A stretch of DNA of 64,000 bases from IMG/VR virus record IMGVR_UViG_3300045999_004281, positions 1 to 64,000 of that record, one strand, 5' to 3'. The stretch's first letter is position 1, and the number at the start of each line of letters is the position of its first letter. This DNA is from a virus. Positions 26,101 through 35,034 of this stretch are shown here, in pieces. A program made the translations under genes and the position numbers. The notes below the pieces were generated by a model. The model was not told where the DNA came from. It saw only the letters and a list, made by a program, of their open reading frames with translations, and did no database searches.

Positions 26101-29100
26101 GTGCAAACGCGCTCCATCCCGGCGAAGGTGGCAAGTACGCGCAGCTATTCCAAGAATGGATTAAGACCAACCTCGACCAGAACACGGTCGATGTGCTCAA
26201 CGACCTGATTGAGATGCATCGGCAGAGTGCCCGTGAGGACATAAAGTACGACGCGGCCAGAACCGCTTACAACAGGGCACAGGACGCCTACGCTGAGAAG
26301 GCTCGGCAGCAAGCGGAGAAGAACACCGGCGTCAAACTGCCCAAGGCACCCAAGCGAGTGAGTGAGCGCGTGCCTGAGACGGAAGCTGGTGAACAGGAAG
26401 CTGAGCCGGAAGCGCCTAAAGTTCCGGCAAAAAATCTGCCACGCCGTCAAGAGTTGTTCCGTGTTCACCCGGATATTGAACGCGTATTGACGACGGGCAA
26501 TACCCGCAAGGCGCTGGAGCTGATCGCCAAGTCCAAGGGCAACCCGTACTACGCGGTGCTGGCCGATCGGCTGCTGGCCGCCAACGTCACCGCCAAGACG
26601 ACGTTCATCGACCAGAACGACATGCAGGCGCTGACCGAGCCGGACAACACCGTGCTCGACAGCTACCTCCGCGCCATGAGTGACATGGTGACGGAAACGT
26701 ATTCGCCAGAGCAGCAAGCCACACTGATCCCGATGCTGCAGTCGGGCCGTCTGCAGGATGTGGTGGCGGCGCTGACCGAGATGCGGGCGACGCTGGCGAG
26801 CACCAAAGCCACGCAGGGTCAGATCGACGCCTTCAACGAGGTCGTCGCCTACGTCAACAAGCAGTACGGCTGGGTTGCCAAGTACGACCCGAACACCGAC
26901 ACCATCGTGATGCGCCGTGGTTCGGGCATGACCAATGCCACGTTCCTGCACGAGGTGCTGCACGCCGCCACTTCCATCTATCTGGACAACCCCGAGTCGC
27001 TGACCGGTATCCAGAAGCAGGGCTACGACCAGCTCATGGAGCTGTACAACTACGCCAAGGGCATGCTGTCGGCGCAAGGGTTTGCGGTGGAGCACATTTA
27101 CGCGCTCAGCGACCCCGACCCCAAACAGGGACTGCACGAGTTCGTGTCGGAGGCACTGACCAACCCCGAGTTCCAAGCGCAACTACGCGCTCTGCGATAC
27201 AAGGCATCACCCTTCTCGCTGGCCAACTGGTTTACGGACGCGATCCGTAAGCTCTTCAACATCAAGAAGGGCTACGAGAGCAACGTACTGAACGAGGTCA
27301 TCTTCGCCAGCGACGCGATGATGCTGGGCACGACCCAAGGCAAGGATCGTCTGGTGGCTACCACCGGTGCCAAGGCCGCACCGGGGCCCAAGATCCCCAC
27401 GGTTCCCAAGGGCCGCGCCAACATGCCGGGTGTGAACCGGGCCATGTTCAACGCCCTGCTCAAACCGAAGAACTGGAGCCAGATCCGCCCGCTGTGGCCC
27501 ACGTTCTACGCCAACCTCAAGTCGGACGTGCGCCCGGCGTATCTGGGGGCGCTGACGCTGGATCAGCTTGCTGACCTAGTCAACAAGCGCCTACCGCAGC
27601 TCGACAACTTCATCCGGGTCACCGGCGAGTTCCTCTCTCGCAAGAATGCCATCCTCACCGAGGCGTCCGACATCTCCAAGCGCTGGGAGCAGTTGCAGTC
27701 CCGTGATGCCGACATGTCTCGGGATCTGGGTGCGGTCATGCACGCCGCCACCATCCGCGAGTTCGATCCCGACCCGCTGGTGGCGAGCACTCCGGCTGAG
27801 CGGGCAAAGAACGCCGACATCCTCAATATGTGGAGGAAGCTCAACCCGGAGGCCAAGGCCATCTACCGGGAGGTGCGCAACTTCTACGAGCGCCGCTACT
27901 CCGAGTACCGCCGTACGCTCAACCGCCGCCTGATGGCGATGAAGGCGTACGGGGTGTCCGATGTCACGATCAACGAGATCCGTGCGGAGTTCGACAAGGC
28001 CAAGCGCAAGGGGCCGTACTTCCCGCTGATGCGTCACGGCCGGTTCGCCTACGAGATCGGCAGTGGCCGCAGCCGCGAGTACTACATGTTCGAGTCGTTG
28101 GGCGAGATGGAGATGCACATGCAGGAGCGTCTGGCAGCAGACCCGCACCTGCGCAGCACCGTCCAGCCGTTCTACGACTACAAGGAGTCCATGGACGCGC
28201 ATGCTCGGGAGTCCAACTTCCTGCGCACGACGTTCGAGGCGATCGACTCAGCCCCCGTCACCGCCGCTGGCATCGACAAGCAGGCGCTCAAGGACGAGGT
28301 GTATCAGACGTGGCTGGCGAACCAGCCTGAGAGCAGCTTCCGCAACCGGTTCGTGCACCGCACCAACGTGGAAGGCTTCTCGCAGGACGCACTGCGCAAC
28401 TTCGCCACGTCGTCGTTCCACATGGCCTACCAGCTCTCGCGGTTCGAGTACTCGCCTGAGATGTTCTCGCAGATGCAAGCCGCCAAGCAGCAGCTCAAGG
28501 CGCGTATCGACCCCGCCAACCCGGCTGATCCGGAGGTGATCCGTGAGAACACCGAGCTGAGCGACTACGTCAAGGAAGCTGAGCGGCGTCTGGATTTGAC
28601 ACTGAACCCAACGGACGTGGGCACCTTCCCGTCGACGCTGTCGAACATCGGCTTCATCTGGTACTTGTCGTCGTTTGGTTCTGCTGCCGCCAACATTCTG
28701 GGCGGCATGATCATCGGCCTGCCTACGCTCGTGGGCCAGCATGTGCGCGCCAACCCCCGGCTGTCGTACACCAAGGCGACGCTGGACGCGCTGGGCCAGA
28801 TGAAGAACGCCTTCGGGCAGATCATGATGACCGGTTTCGACTACGAGACCGGACCCCGTGTGCGTGACTTCTCGCTGAAGTCTCCGTCGCTCCAGCGCTC
28901 CGGCACGCTCAGCCGTGTGGATCAGGCCGCGTACAACCGCTTCGTGGCCGATGGCGTGATCGACATCACCGGCACCTACGATATGTCGGGCCTTGCTGCG
29001 ACCCCCACCGAGTACTACTCTGGGGTGCGCAACAAGACGATGCAGGTGCTGACCTACCTGTTCCACAACGCCGAACGCTTCAACCGCGAGATCATCGCGA

Positions 29101-30233
29101 TGTCTGCGTTCCGTCTGGCGATGGAGAAGCGCGCGGGCATGGCGAACCGGCAGCAGGCGTTCACCGAGTCGATCCAAGAAGCCAAGAACACGACGAACGC
29201 GTCGATGTTCAACTACTCGTCGACCAACAAGCCGCGCTACTTCCAGCATCCGGTCGCTCGGGTTGTGCTGCAGTTCAAGCAGTTCCCGCAGCAGATGACG
29301 TGGTTCCTGAGCCGCAGCCTGTGGAAGTCCTTCGCAGCGGCGGACCCTGAGGTCCGTCGGGAGGCCCGTGCCCGCTTCGTGGGCACCATGGGTATGACCG
29401 CTATCTTCTCCGGTGCCACCGGTTTGTGGGGCTTCAGCACCGTGGCCTCGATCATCAACGCCTGCGCGGCGCTGTTCGGGGGCGACGACGAAGAGCCGTT
29501 TGACTTTGAGCTTGAGTTCAAGAACTGGATCGTCAGCACCTTCGGCAAAAACCTTGGCACTGCGATCACCAGCGGTGCGTTCAACGCTGCGGGCGTCGAC
29601 CTCGGTAGCCGCGTGAAGCTCGACGACATGTGGTTCCGCGACAGCCGAAAGAACCAAGACGAGGTGGAAGCAATTAAGACTTTCATTGTCGACATGTTGG
29701 GCCCGACTGTTGGTATAGGTGTCAACGTGTTCGAGGCCGTGAAGCTATGGAACGAAGGGCACCCCGACCGTGCTCTGGAGACCATCGCCCCGGCGTTCAT
29801 CAAGAACCCGATGGTCGCCTACCGATACGGCAAAGAGGGTGTGAACACTTTATCCGGTGACCCGCTCATGGAAGACATGGGTCCGTTCCTGCTGATGATG
29901 CAGTCCCTTGGCATTCGGTCGGCAGAGCTGGCCGAGCGCCAGTACTACAACATCACGAAGAAGGGTCAGGAGGTCGAGATCCTCAAGCGCCGCACCAACC
30001 TGCTCAACGGCTTCGCGATCACATTCATGTCCAACGACCCGGAAGGGTTCGACAAGGCTCTGGACAAGATCATGGAGTTCAACGAGAAGTATCCCTCGGT
30101 GCGCATCCCCATGAGTTCGCTCACCCGGTCGATCAAAGAGCGCATGGAGAAGTCTTCGCAGACTGACCACGGCCTGTTCATCGATCCGCGCCTGCGCGAG
30201 CAGCTCCTCAACGAGACCTACATGGACGAGTAA
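23157..30233 (+). CDS. giant internal virion protein with HExxH motif and C-terminal membrane segments (2358 aa)
   Basis: The longest gene of the window. Near the N-terminus GFSF(A/T)EALQPP-like units repeat three times with about 20-residue spacing (residues 4, 25, 44). A zinc-metallopeptidase-like motif HEVLH lies at residues 1265-1269 (TFLHEVLHAATSIY). Hydrophobic segments near residues 1830-1860 and 2076-2108 precede a C-terminal region reminiscent of the LPD38 domain of large phage polyvalent proteins. Its place as last of the ejection genes suggests a role like T7 gp16: entry of DNA into the cell. The domain names are recalled, not verified. Confidence 0.7.
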   Translation: MAQGFSFADALQPPPPAKREEPAGGFSFTEALQPPVKPEQPVGGFSFAEAARPVDEAARRDELAMGQEFVTGVKRAATVDLPSLWENAKVLKDAGAAATVAQRMELFGRIDSGEITSMDQLRGLDLTTSQARSYLAASPEMRTKLKERLTRELGSRKDLINASLETLKAYQEAGGKLRSRVDKFTSIEDPTDFANWLASNVGSGAVNLAPIILAAATTGPAGLLATGAAMGTAESVGNRLEALQKTLAETPPEKRAQVVADRLKETGGVDLAVGITSGALDSVLGPAAKAAKFTAQEVLRQGRTQAAKTALKELPKDVASEFVTGGAQSLVQTAGKVGVGEQEKFLTRQTFVDALNDAAAEAAGASSGTAFNAARAALAAGKTPQEARRIATEPTLLDSLSEGEDVAGFDQTADRAGAGVAGVPGAPVGAERTQRAEPSGVVPAEPVAGEPAGREAAQPSAVSPLADFRRQYNDLRGEMLELMNITSPTQADTNRMKLVQRDLNQLLTDNSETLSAFSRDPELLNRLSNPVFDGNRLLADMETAAEVSTGRARAATGDMFGKRDTLDLPNRALAIAGQDPAKATAYLQGLLQRTKERLPTISADSNWGRMMAPTVGMTAREGFDDPAKVAQLYIQRQEQAVADAISRITPAQGQARAQQGDLFGEGKPEADINAAVDKLEALFAPKPRTATEEFGAEVPGEEAPAPTAAEAQQAAEQEQRRREAKETVVAPEVSTERVLETPAGKTIKRFFDLLRPANQSQSEVSKHQASKNSAANTLLEYDIARPGQQDLPGLQRALDYLAKKVGGIEKLNALIESLDGASSAEQAALLRKAGLPDLTSRRGIDSFRDTVQREVQELTIKGEGVKLPSRSTPSKITGTPIPYKEELTAGTSRAVAPGPFADGTPRKPYKEQETRQFFISDTKLRAAVRVLKQLVQSKLPITKEGAAAVTYLTNPLRESFGAALNALAFDLAMYEVDPDGYGANALHPGEGGKYAQLFQEWIKTNLDQNTVDVLNDLIEMHRQSAREDIKYDAARTAYNRAQDAYAEKARQQAEKNTGVKLPKAPKRVSERVPETEAGEQEAEPEAPKVPAKNLPRRQELFRVHPDIERVLTTGNTRKALELIAKSKGNPYYAVLADRLLAANVTAKTTFIDQNDMQALTEPDNTVLDSYLRAMSDMVTETYSPEQQATLIPMLQSGRLQDVVAALTEMRATLASTKATQGQIDAFNEVVAYVNKQYGWVAKYDPNTDTIVMRRGSGMTNATFLHEVLHAATSIYLDNPESLTGIQKQGYDQLMELYNYAKGMLSAQGFAVEHIYALSDPDPKQGLHEFVSEALTNPEFQAQLRALRYKASPFSLANWFTDAIRKLFNIKKGYESNVLNEVIFASDAMMLGTTQGKDRLVATTGAKAAPGPKIPTVPKGRANMPGVNRAMFNALLKPKNWSQIRPLWPTFYANLKSDVRPAYLGALTLDQLADLVNKRLPQLDNFIRVTGEFLSRKNAILTEASDISKRWEQLQSRDADMSRDLGAVMHAATIREFDPDPLVASTPAERAKNADILNMWRKLNPEAKAIYREVRNFYERRYSEYRRTLNRRLMAMKAYGVSDVTINEIRAEFDKAKRKGPYFPLMRHGRFAYEIGSGRSREYYMFESLGEMEMHMQERLAADPHLRSTVQPFYDYKESMDAHARESNFLRTTFEAIDSAPVTAAGIDKQALKDEVYQTWLANQPESSFRNRFVHRTNVEGFSQDALRNFATSSFHMAYQLSRFEYSPEMFSQMQAAKQQLKARIDPANPADPEVIRENTELSDYVKEAERRLDLTLNPTDVGTFPSTLSNIGFIWYLSSFGSAAANILGGMIIGLPTLVGQHVRANPRLSYTKATLDALGQMKNAFGQIMMTGFDYETGPRVRDFSLKSPSLQRSGTLSRVDQAAYNRFVADGVIDITGTYDMSGLAATPTEYYSGVRNKTMQVLTYLFHNAERFNREIIAMSAFRLAMEKRAGMANRQQAFTESIQEAKNTTNASMFNYSSTNKPRYFQHPVARVVLQFKQFPQQMTWFLSRSLWKSFAAADPEVRREARARFVGTMGMTAIFSGATGLWGFSTVASIINACAALFGGDDEEPFDFELEFKNWIVSTFGKNLGTAITSGAFNAAGVDLGSRVKLDDMWFRDSRKNQDEVEAIKTFIVDMLGPTVGIGVNVFEAVKLWNEGHPDRALETIAPAFIKNPMVAYRYGKEGVNTLSGDPLMEDMGPFLLMMQSLGIRSAELAERQYYNITKKGQEVEILKRRTNLLNGFAITFMSNDPEGFDKALDKIMEFNEKYPSVRIPMSSLTRSIKERMEKSSQTDHGLFIDPRLREQLLNETYMDE

Positions 30234-30261
30234 AAAAGCCCCGCCGGGTGAGGGCGGGGCT
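30231..30261. terminator. shared hairpin terminator between converging operons
   Basis: Perfect 9-bp stem AGCCCCGCC / GGCGGGGCT with a 7-base loop. On the minus strand the stem is followed by TTTTTT, making a textbook intrinsic terminator for the replication operon. On the plus strand the A-run is the end of the stop codon TAA of the giant gene and no T-run follows, so late-strand termination would be weaker. Confidence 0.9.
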
Positions 30262-30290
30262 GTGAGGTCACTAGGAGGAGAAAGCAAATG

Positions 30291-30509
30291 TCAACTTGCG
30301 AGCCGATTGTAGCGGTTCGTTCGCCAGACGCGCAATCCTCGTATCCCGTCCTCGATTACTACTTTAATGATCACGCGGTAGCCCAGCCGCCGCATCTTGG
30401 CCTCGATGCGGGCGCGGCCCTCCTCGTCATGGATACACGGCACGAAGAAGGAGCTGCCCACGGTGAACTCGGGCCAGTTGATCTGGTAGGTGATCCCGTC
30501 AATCACCAT
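30291..30509 (-). CDS. conserved hypothetical protein, last gene of replication operon (72 aa)
   Basis: Start chosen at MVIDGITYQINWPEF, after GGCGGGAA, overlapping the primase stop by 11 bases; the longer frame lies in the primase gene. TVGSSFFVPCIHDEEGRARI and RLGYRVIIKVVIEDGIRGLR form a pattern I recognise from short phage proteins. It resembles a small regulator in size but has no recognised domain. Confidence 0.75.
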   Translation of the reverse strand: MVIDGITYQINWPEFTVGSSFFVPCIHDEEGRARIEAKMRRLGYRVIIKVVIEDGIRGLRVWRTNRYNRLAS

Positions 30510-33357
30510 TTCCCGCCGGGGCAGCCGGGGCCACGCCCAGCAGGTCCGCATCAAACTCAAGGGCCACAACCGGCGGCGCATTGATCTCAGTGCCCACATC
30601 CAGCCGGGTGCGGACTTCGCCGAGGAACGCCCCGGTCTTGTTGAGCGCGGCCAGCAGGTCGATGAACGTGACCTGCTTGGTCACACAGTACTCCTTAAGT
30701 ACCTGCCTGATGATGTACAGCCGCTTGGTGTCCGGCTCGTAGCGCACGATCAGCGGGCCACGCGGCAGGACGATCGGAGCGGCGGCGATGTTGTTACGTG
30801 ATGTGCTGTGCTTGTTTACGACGAGGATGTTCAGGTTGTGTTGCAGCAAGAACTCGCCGACGATGGTGGCGTAGTCCTCGATACTCAGGCGGACCGCGCC
30901 TTGCATCGTTTTGACTTCTTCGACCACCCAATCAAATACGCGTTTGGTATTAATACCGTGTAGCCCGAGCTGCTTGCCAGCGATCAAGCTGCCCGCGATG
31001 TTGGCCGCCACGGTGGCTGACCAGAACCGCTCCCGCGTCTCGATGTTGACCGCCTCGTCGAACTTCTTCTGGACGCGCATGCAGTTGTCGATGCACTCCT
31101 CGAGGTTCTGGACGAGGTACTGTGCGTAGGGCTGCCCGGCCAGTCCGTAGTTACTCTGCAATCTGCCGAAGATCCGCTTGGCCTCGCGCTTGTCGAGGTT
31201 CTGGGTCGGGTCGATCTTGTACTGCATCAGGCGCATCAGCTCGCCCTCGGACGTGGCCTTGAGCGCTTCGAGCTTGTCGGTCATGCTGGCGTTGGCGGTG
31301 CACACCATGATGGTGGCCCAGAACCCCTGCACATCCCGCTCCTCGTTGGCCGACGCCTTCATCCGGCGGCGCGGTGTGCCCTGTGTCACGCTATAGGCCA
31401 GATCCGAGAACTCGTCCCCGGTCATCTTGGTGATCTCGTCCACGCCCAGCGGCAGGTTGTTCATGACCGCCATCCGGTGCAGCTTCACGTTCAGGGTGTC
31501 GCGCCACTGGAGCATCAGCTCATCGGGGTGCCCCCAGACGCTGTTCATCACCTGCAGGATCGTGGACTTGCCGGTACCCGAGCGGTTATTGATCAGGTTG
31601 ATGATGCTGCCCTTGATCCCCATGAACTTGAGCAGCGGCGCACCGAAGGCCGAGAATACCGCGAACGCGTGGGGCTCGAACCCCGGCATGTTGTAGGTGT
31701 TGATGATGTCCCGCCACTCATCCAAGCTGCCGGTCGGGCGCAGCGCCGAGGCTACGCTCTGGGTGGCCTTGGACGGAGGGCTGTAGCGAATGAAACTCGG
31801 GCCGATCTCGCGATCACCCAGAATGAAGCGGCTGTCCTCGTCGGCCCAGCCAAACTGAACCCGCATCATTTCTAACTCCTGTTCGACCTGCAGTTCCTTG
31901 GCGCAGGCGACCAAGTAGTTCAGGATCAGATTCATCTGTGCTGGCAGGGCGATCACACCGTGGAAGGACAGCACCTTGCGTAGCTCGTCCTTGCTTAGCG
32001 CGTCGACCAGCGTCAGCGAGAACTCTTTGACTTTATCTTTGGGCAGCGACAGGCGGATCAAGACCGTCTCGCCGTGCGACGGGTCGTACAGCCGCTTGGT
32101 GATGAAGAGGTCGTACTCGTAGACCAGCGCGAAGCCGGTGCCCTCGGTATCCTCTTCGCTCTCGGCCTTGACGGTCATATAGATGCCGCCCTTCTTGCCG
32201 CGAAAGTACCGCCCCGGGAGCTTGGGTACGACGAAGGTGTTGTCGGCCGTGGGGTCGGCGACCTCAAAGTTCGTCACGCCCGCCGGAGCGGCTACGACCT
32301 CCCCCGGCTCAGACCTCGCGATCTCGTGTCCGAGCACGATGGGGGACTTGATCTTGCCCCAGTGCGGGCAGTTCGGGCAGATGCCCGGCGAGAACTCATC
32401 GAAGGTGTCGCAGGTGTAGGGCCCCTTGATCGCAGCGGCCTTCTTCTCGGTAGCGGCTGCGTCGTACCCGGGGTGCTTGCTGGAGATGAAGTGGACCGCT
32501 TTCTCCCTGTCCACGCAGTGCTGAGCGATGGACAGCCCCGCCCGCCACATCGGCTCGTCGGCCTTGTGCTGGTTGGTGATGATGTACTTGAGCTGCTCGC
32601 ACCCGGTGCCCTTCTCGGTCTTGAGAAGGATGGTCTTGAACCGAGACTGCTTGTTGCCCATCAGCGCCTTGGTGAAGCTGTCGAGCTGGCTGGTCGCGTT
32701 GGGCTTTTTGCGTGGCTGCAGCGGGCCCAGCTTGGCGACGAAGTCGTCGTAGCTCATGGGCTCGGCGCGGTGCATGAGCACCACGTCGTGCGGTGGGTTG
32801 TCTTTGAAGTTCTTGGTTCCCGGGATGCGCAGCACTCGTGCCGCGTCAGCGGGAACATCAGGGTCGATGTGGAAGCCATGGCTCATGCACTGAGCCTTGA
32901 ACGTGTGCGCAGCGTCGAGCCACTTCTCGCGCTCGATCGGCTCGGTCAGCGGCCAGTAGACGTGCCAGCCTCGGCCGGAGTTCACGATGGTTGGGCGTGG
33001 CAGCGACAACGCCTTGCACAACTCCTTGAGTGCCGCGAACCCAGTGGGCTGATCGATGTAGCCCTTGATCCGCCCACGCTCATCAGGCTCAGCCTTGGTC
33101 GGGCCGCAGTCGATGTCGAGGAAGAAGGACTGCATCCAGCCGCAGTTGTCGGCGGTGCGGTTCTCATCGGTCTTGAACTTGCCCACGGCGAAGAACGCGT
33201 CTTGCCCGGCTGCAACAATCTTGTCTGCGGCTGCTTCGACTTCTTCAAGAGTCTTGTAGTGTGATTGTGATTTGATCTTCCCCTTGTACAGGGCGACCAC
33301 GCAATACCATCCCTCCACCGATGGCACTACGTCACGAAGCAATTGGATGTCCGCCAT
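30499..33357 (-). CDS. primase-helicase (archaeo-eukaryotic-type primase plus DUF927-like ATPase)
   Basis: 952 residues. The N-terminal primase-polymerase domain has the catalytic D81 and D83 in FFLDIDCG and H132 in NSGRGWHVYW. The C-terminal part is a P-loop helicase-like ATPase with Walker A NNRSGTGKST (K597) and a DE motif in PLGVDEITKM, as in DUF927 proteins. It would unwind DNA and make primers at the fork, working with the family A polymerase encoded upstream. No strong RBS is visible before the ATG. Confidence 0.85.
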   Translation of the reverse strand: MADIQLLRDVVPSVEGWYCVVALYKGKIKSQSHYKTLEEVEAAADKIVAAGQDAFFAVGKFKTDENRTADNCGWMQSFFLDIDCGPTKAEPDERGRIKGYIDQPTGFAALKELCKALSLPRPTIVNSGRGWHVYWPLTEPIEREKWLDAAHTFKAQCMSHGFHIDPDVPADAARVLRIPGTKNFKDNPPHDVVLMHRAEPMSYDDFVAKLGPLQPRKKPNATSQLDSFTKALMGNKQSRFKTILLKTEKGTGCEQLKYIITNQHKADEPMWRAGLSIAQHCVDREKAVHFISSKHPGYDAAATEKKAAAIKGPYTCDTFDEFSPGICPNCPHWGKIKSPIVLGHEIARSEPGEVVAAPAGVTNFEVADPTADNTFVVPKLPGRYFRGKKGGIYMTVKAESEEDTEGTGFALVYEYDLFITKRLYDPSHGETVLIRLSLPKDKVKEFSLTLVDALSKDELRKVLSFHGVIALPAQMNLILNYLVACAKELQVEQELEMMRVQFGWADEDSRFILGDREIGPSFIRYSPPSKATQSVASALRPTGSLDEWRDIINTYNMPGFEPHAFAVFSAFGAPLLKFMGIKGSIINLINNRSGTGKSTILQVMNSVWGHPDELMLQWRDTLNVKLHRMAVMNNLPLGVDEITKMTGDEFSDLAYSVTQGTPRRRMKASANEERDVQGFWATIMVCTANASMTDKLEALKATSEGELMRLMQYKIDPTQNLDKREAKRIFGRLQSNYGLAGQPYAQYLVQNLEECIDNCMRVQKKFDEAVNIETRERFWSATVAANIAGSLIAGKQLGLHGINTKRVFDWVVEEVKTMQGAVRLSIEDYATIVGEFLLQHNLNILVVNKHSTSRNNIAAAPIVLPRGPLIVRYEPDTKRLYIIRQVLKEYCVTKQVTFIDLLAALNKTGAFLGEVRTRLDVGTEINAPPVVALEFDADLLGVAPAAPAGNGD

Positions 33358-33381
33358 TTTTATCCAGAAACGTCAAGAAGA

Positions 33382-33438
33382 AGGGGGTGACAGGGGCCGA
33401 CGGTTGCCCCTTTCGCTCCGTCGAGCTAGTCACCCCCT
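33382..33438. promoter_or_regulatory. nested perfect inverted repeats before the primase gene
   Basis: Outer arms AGGGGGTGAC (33382-33391) and GTCACCCCCT (33429-33438) are perfect 10-bp complements. Inside them AGGGGC and GCCCCT (33392-33397, 33406-33411) make a second hairpin. It lies between the XRE-type regulator gene and the primase start, so it may be an operator, an RNA structure lowering primase expression, or both. No T-run follows on either strand. Confidence 0.6.
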
Positions 33439-33444
33439 AAACCG

Positions 33445-33669
33445 TCACAAGCCGGGGAAGTTCTGCTCAATCAACCTGCGGTGTGTCGGGCCCGGCTCAT
33501 TCACACCGGCGAACCAGTTGTAAACAGCTTGCCTCGACACGCCCAGCAGCTCAACGACTTGAGCCACCGGCACGCCCTGACGGATGCAGTACCTCCCCAA
33601 CCGTACACCCAGCTTGCGCTTGTCCGCTTGGCGGTTGCGCTGCTGGAGGTGGAGGGTGTAACCGATCAT
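33445..33669 (-). CDS. XRE/Cro-like helix-turn-helix regulator (74 aa)
   Basis: GRYCIRQGVPVAQVVELLGV followed by SRQAVYNWFAG is a clear helix-turn-helix with the recognition helix SRQAVYNW. The protein is little more than the DNA-binding domain. ATG overlaps the stop of the SSB-like gene (TAATG). A perfect nested inverted repeat lies just after its stop and before primase, and is a possible target. Confidence 0.8.
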   Translation of the reverse strand: MIGYTLHLQQRNRQADKRKLGVRLGRYCIRQGVPVAQVVELLGVSRQAVYNWFAGVNEPGPTHRRLIEQNFPGL

Positions 33670-34580
33670 TAGTCGTCACCCCACTCATCCACCAGCGTGC
33701 TCAGACCCGAGGCTTTCTTGGGCTCGGCCGCAGGCTTGGCGGCTTTGGGCTTCTCAACAGGCGTGAACTCTTGGACTGGCTCTTCCACCTGCTTGACCAG
33801 CTTGGCGGCAGCGGACCCGGCAGGGGCCACCAGCTTGGGCATCGCGGGCACAGCCGTCGCTGCGGTGTCTTTCTTCTTGAAGTTCAACTTGCCCGCGTTG
33901 ACCGCGATGGGCGACTGGCCCTGATCAACGGCGATCTGGTAGGTGTCGGTGTCGAGGAACTCCAGATTGCTGAAGAACAGCTTGGGCACGTCGCTGTCCA
34001 GATCGAACGACATGCGGGTGGCCAGCATGTTCAGGTTGAAGCCGGAGTTGCCAACGAAGCGGGCGTACTGCAGGAAGGGCATGTGCTCCATGTCACCAGA
34101 GCCGAAGATCGACTTGGAGGGCAGCACCAGTTGGTAGATGTCGCCGCTGGGGTTGTTGGTCAGCACCACGGCCAGACGCATGGAGAAGCGGCACTGGGCC
34201 TTGCTGCCACCGCCGGAGCCCTTGATGGCGCGCGGGCAGTCCTTGCAGTTGTGAGCCTGCGGGTCCTCCACGTCGGCATCCGGGCGCTCACCGTCGCTCG
34301 ACCAGCAGTCCGGGGTAGAGGTCTCGTCAGCGTTGTAGTCGCTCTTGTAGAACGTCTTCTGCACGGTGGTCGAACCGTTGACCACGATCACGTCCAGATG
34401 CGGGTCGGTGTTCTTGGCGATCTCCTTGCCGCCGTCGACGAGGCGGAAGACACGCCCGCGAAGCGAGATGCGCTTGACGCTGCCGCCGCTGCTGGTGAAC
34501 GCCTTGGTGAAGTCGTCCAGCTTGACGTGCTGCAGATGGGCGGGCAGGTTGCCCTTGAAGGTTTGGATCTCGGTGGACAT
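33669..34580 (-). CDS. SSB-like protein with Cys cluster and acidic tail (303 aa)
   Basis: AAGGAG precedes the ATG. A beta-rich N-terminal two-thirds contains a Cys cluster (CWSSD, NCKDCPRA, AQCRFSM) that may bind zinc. A Pro/Ala/Lys-rich linker ends in an acidic tail LVDEWGDD, like the tails by which single-stranded DNA-binding proteins contact partners. Position among replication genes supports an SSB role. This is inference: no family name is certain. Confidence 0.6.
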   Translation of the reverse strand: MSTEIQTFKGNLPAHLQHVKLDDFTKAFTSSGGSVKRISLRGRVFRLVDGGKEIAKNTDPHLDVIVVNGSTTVQKTFYKSDYNADETSTPDCWSSDGERPDADVEDPQAHNCKDCPRAIKGSGGGSKAQCRFSMRLAVVLTNNPSGDIYQLVLPSKSIFGSGDMEHMPFLQYARFVGNSGFNLNMLATRMSFDLDSDVPKLFFSNLEFLDTDTYQIAVDQGQSPIAVNAGKLNFKKKDTAATAVPAMPKLVAPAGSAAAKLVKQVEEPVQEFTPVEKPKAAKPAAEPKKASGLSTLVDEWGDD

Positions 34581-34583
34581 TGC

Positions 34584-34982
34584 TTACTCTCCTTGGTTTT
34601 TGCGGCGTACCGTCACCGCGTAGCGACTATCGACATTCAGCCCGGCAGGGTACTCGTCGGGGTGTTCTTCCAGAAAATCTTTCATGTTGCCGTTGTGGAT
34701 GCGCTTCTCGAGCAGGCCGTACGCCTTGTGCTTCTCGATCAGCTTGTACACGGCGTCCCAGTTCGAGGGGTTGTAGCGCTTGCGCACGCTGCGCATGATG
34801 ACCGCGTTGTCGGTACTCATGCTGTTGCTGTTGACCTCGTTGAGGGTGGTGAGCAGTTGGGCCTCGATCTCGGCCATGGCCTTCTCGAGTTCGCCGTCTT
34901 CGGCGGTGAATCGCTCTTTGAGTAGCTCGCGCTTCTGGCGAAGGCGAAGGTATTGCTGGGACAGGTCGTCCATGTCTGACAT
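34584..34982 (-). CDS. conserved coiled-coil phage protein (132 aa)
   Basis: Start chosen at MSDMDDLSQQ because TAGGAG lies at proper distance; an ATG two codons earlier is too close to it. An N-terminal coiled coil (LRQKRELLKERFTAEDGELE) is followed by a conserved globular part, YNPSNWDAVYKLIEKHKAYG, FLEEHPDEYPAGLNVDSRY and VTVRRK. I know this pattern from replication regions of phages without function. Probably a partner of the SSB-like protein 3 bases downstream. Confidence 0.75.
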   Translation of the reverse strand: MSDMDDLSQQYLRLRQKRELLKERFTAEDGELEKAMAEIEAQLLTTLNEVNSNSMSTDNAVIMRSVRKRYNPSNWDAVYKLIEKHKAYGLLEKRIHNGNMKDFLEEHPDEYPAGLNVDSRYAVTVRRKNQGE

Positions 34983-35034
34983 TTGCATCTCCTAGTGTGA
35001 GAGGGTGTAATTGTGTGAGTCTGTCTGGACTTTG

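Noticed and set aside
28248-29657. 469-codon minus-strand frame inside the giant gene
   Set aside because: Same shadow effect in GC-rich coding DNA; Arg/His/Val-rich composition is typical of antisense frames.
33445-33669. XRE-like protein as a lysogeny repressor
   Set aside because: No integrase, excisionase or partition genes in the window; the gene sits inside the replication operon, so a lytic-cycle regulator is more likely.
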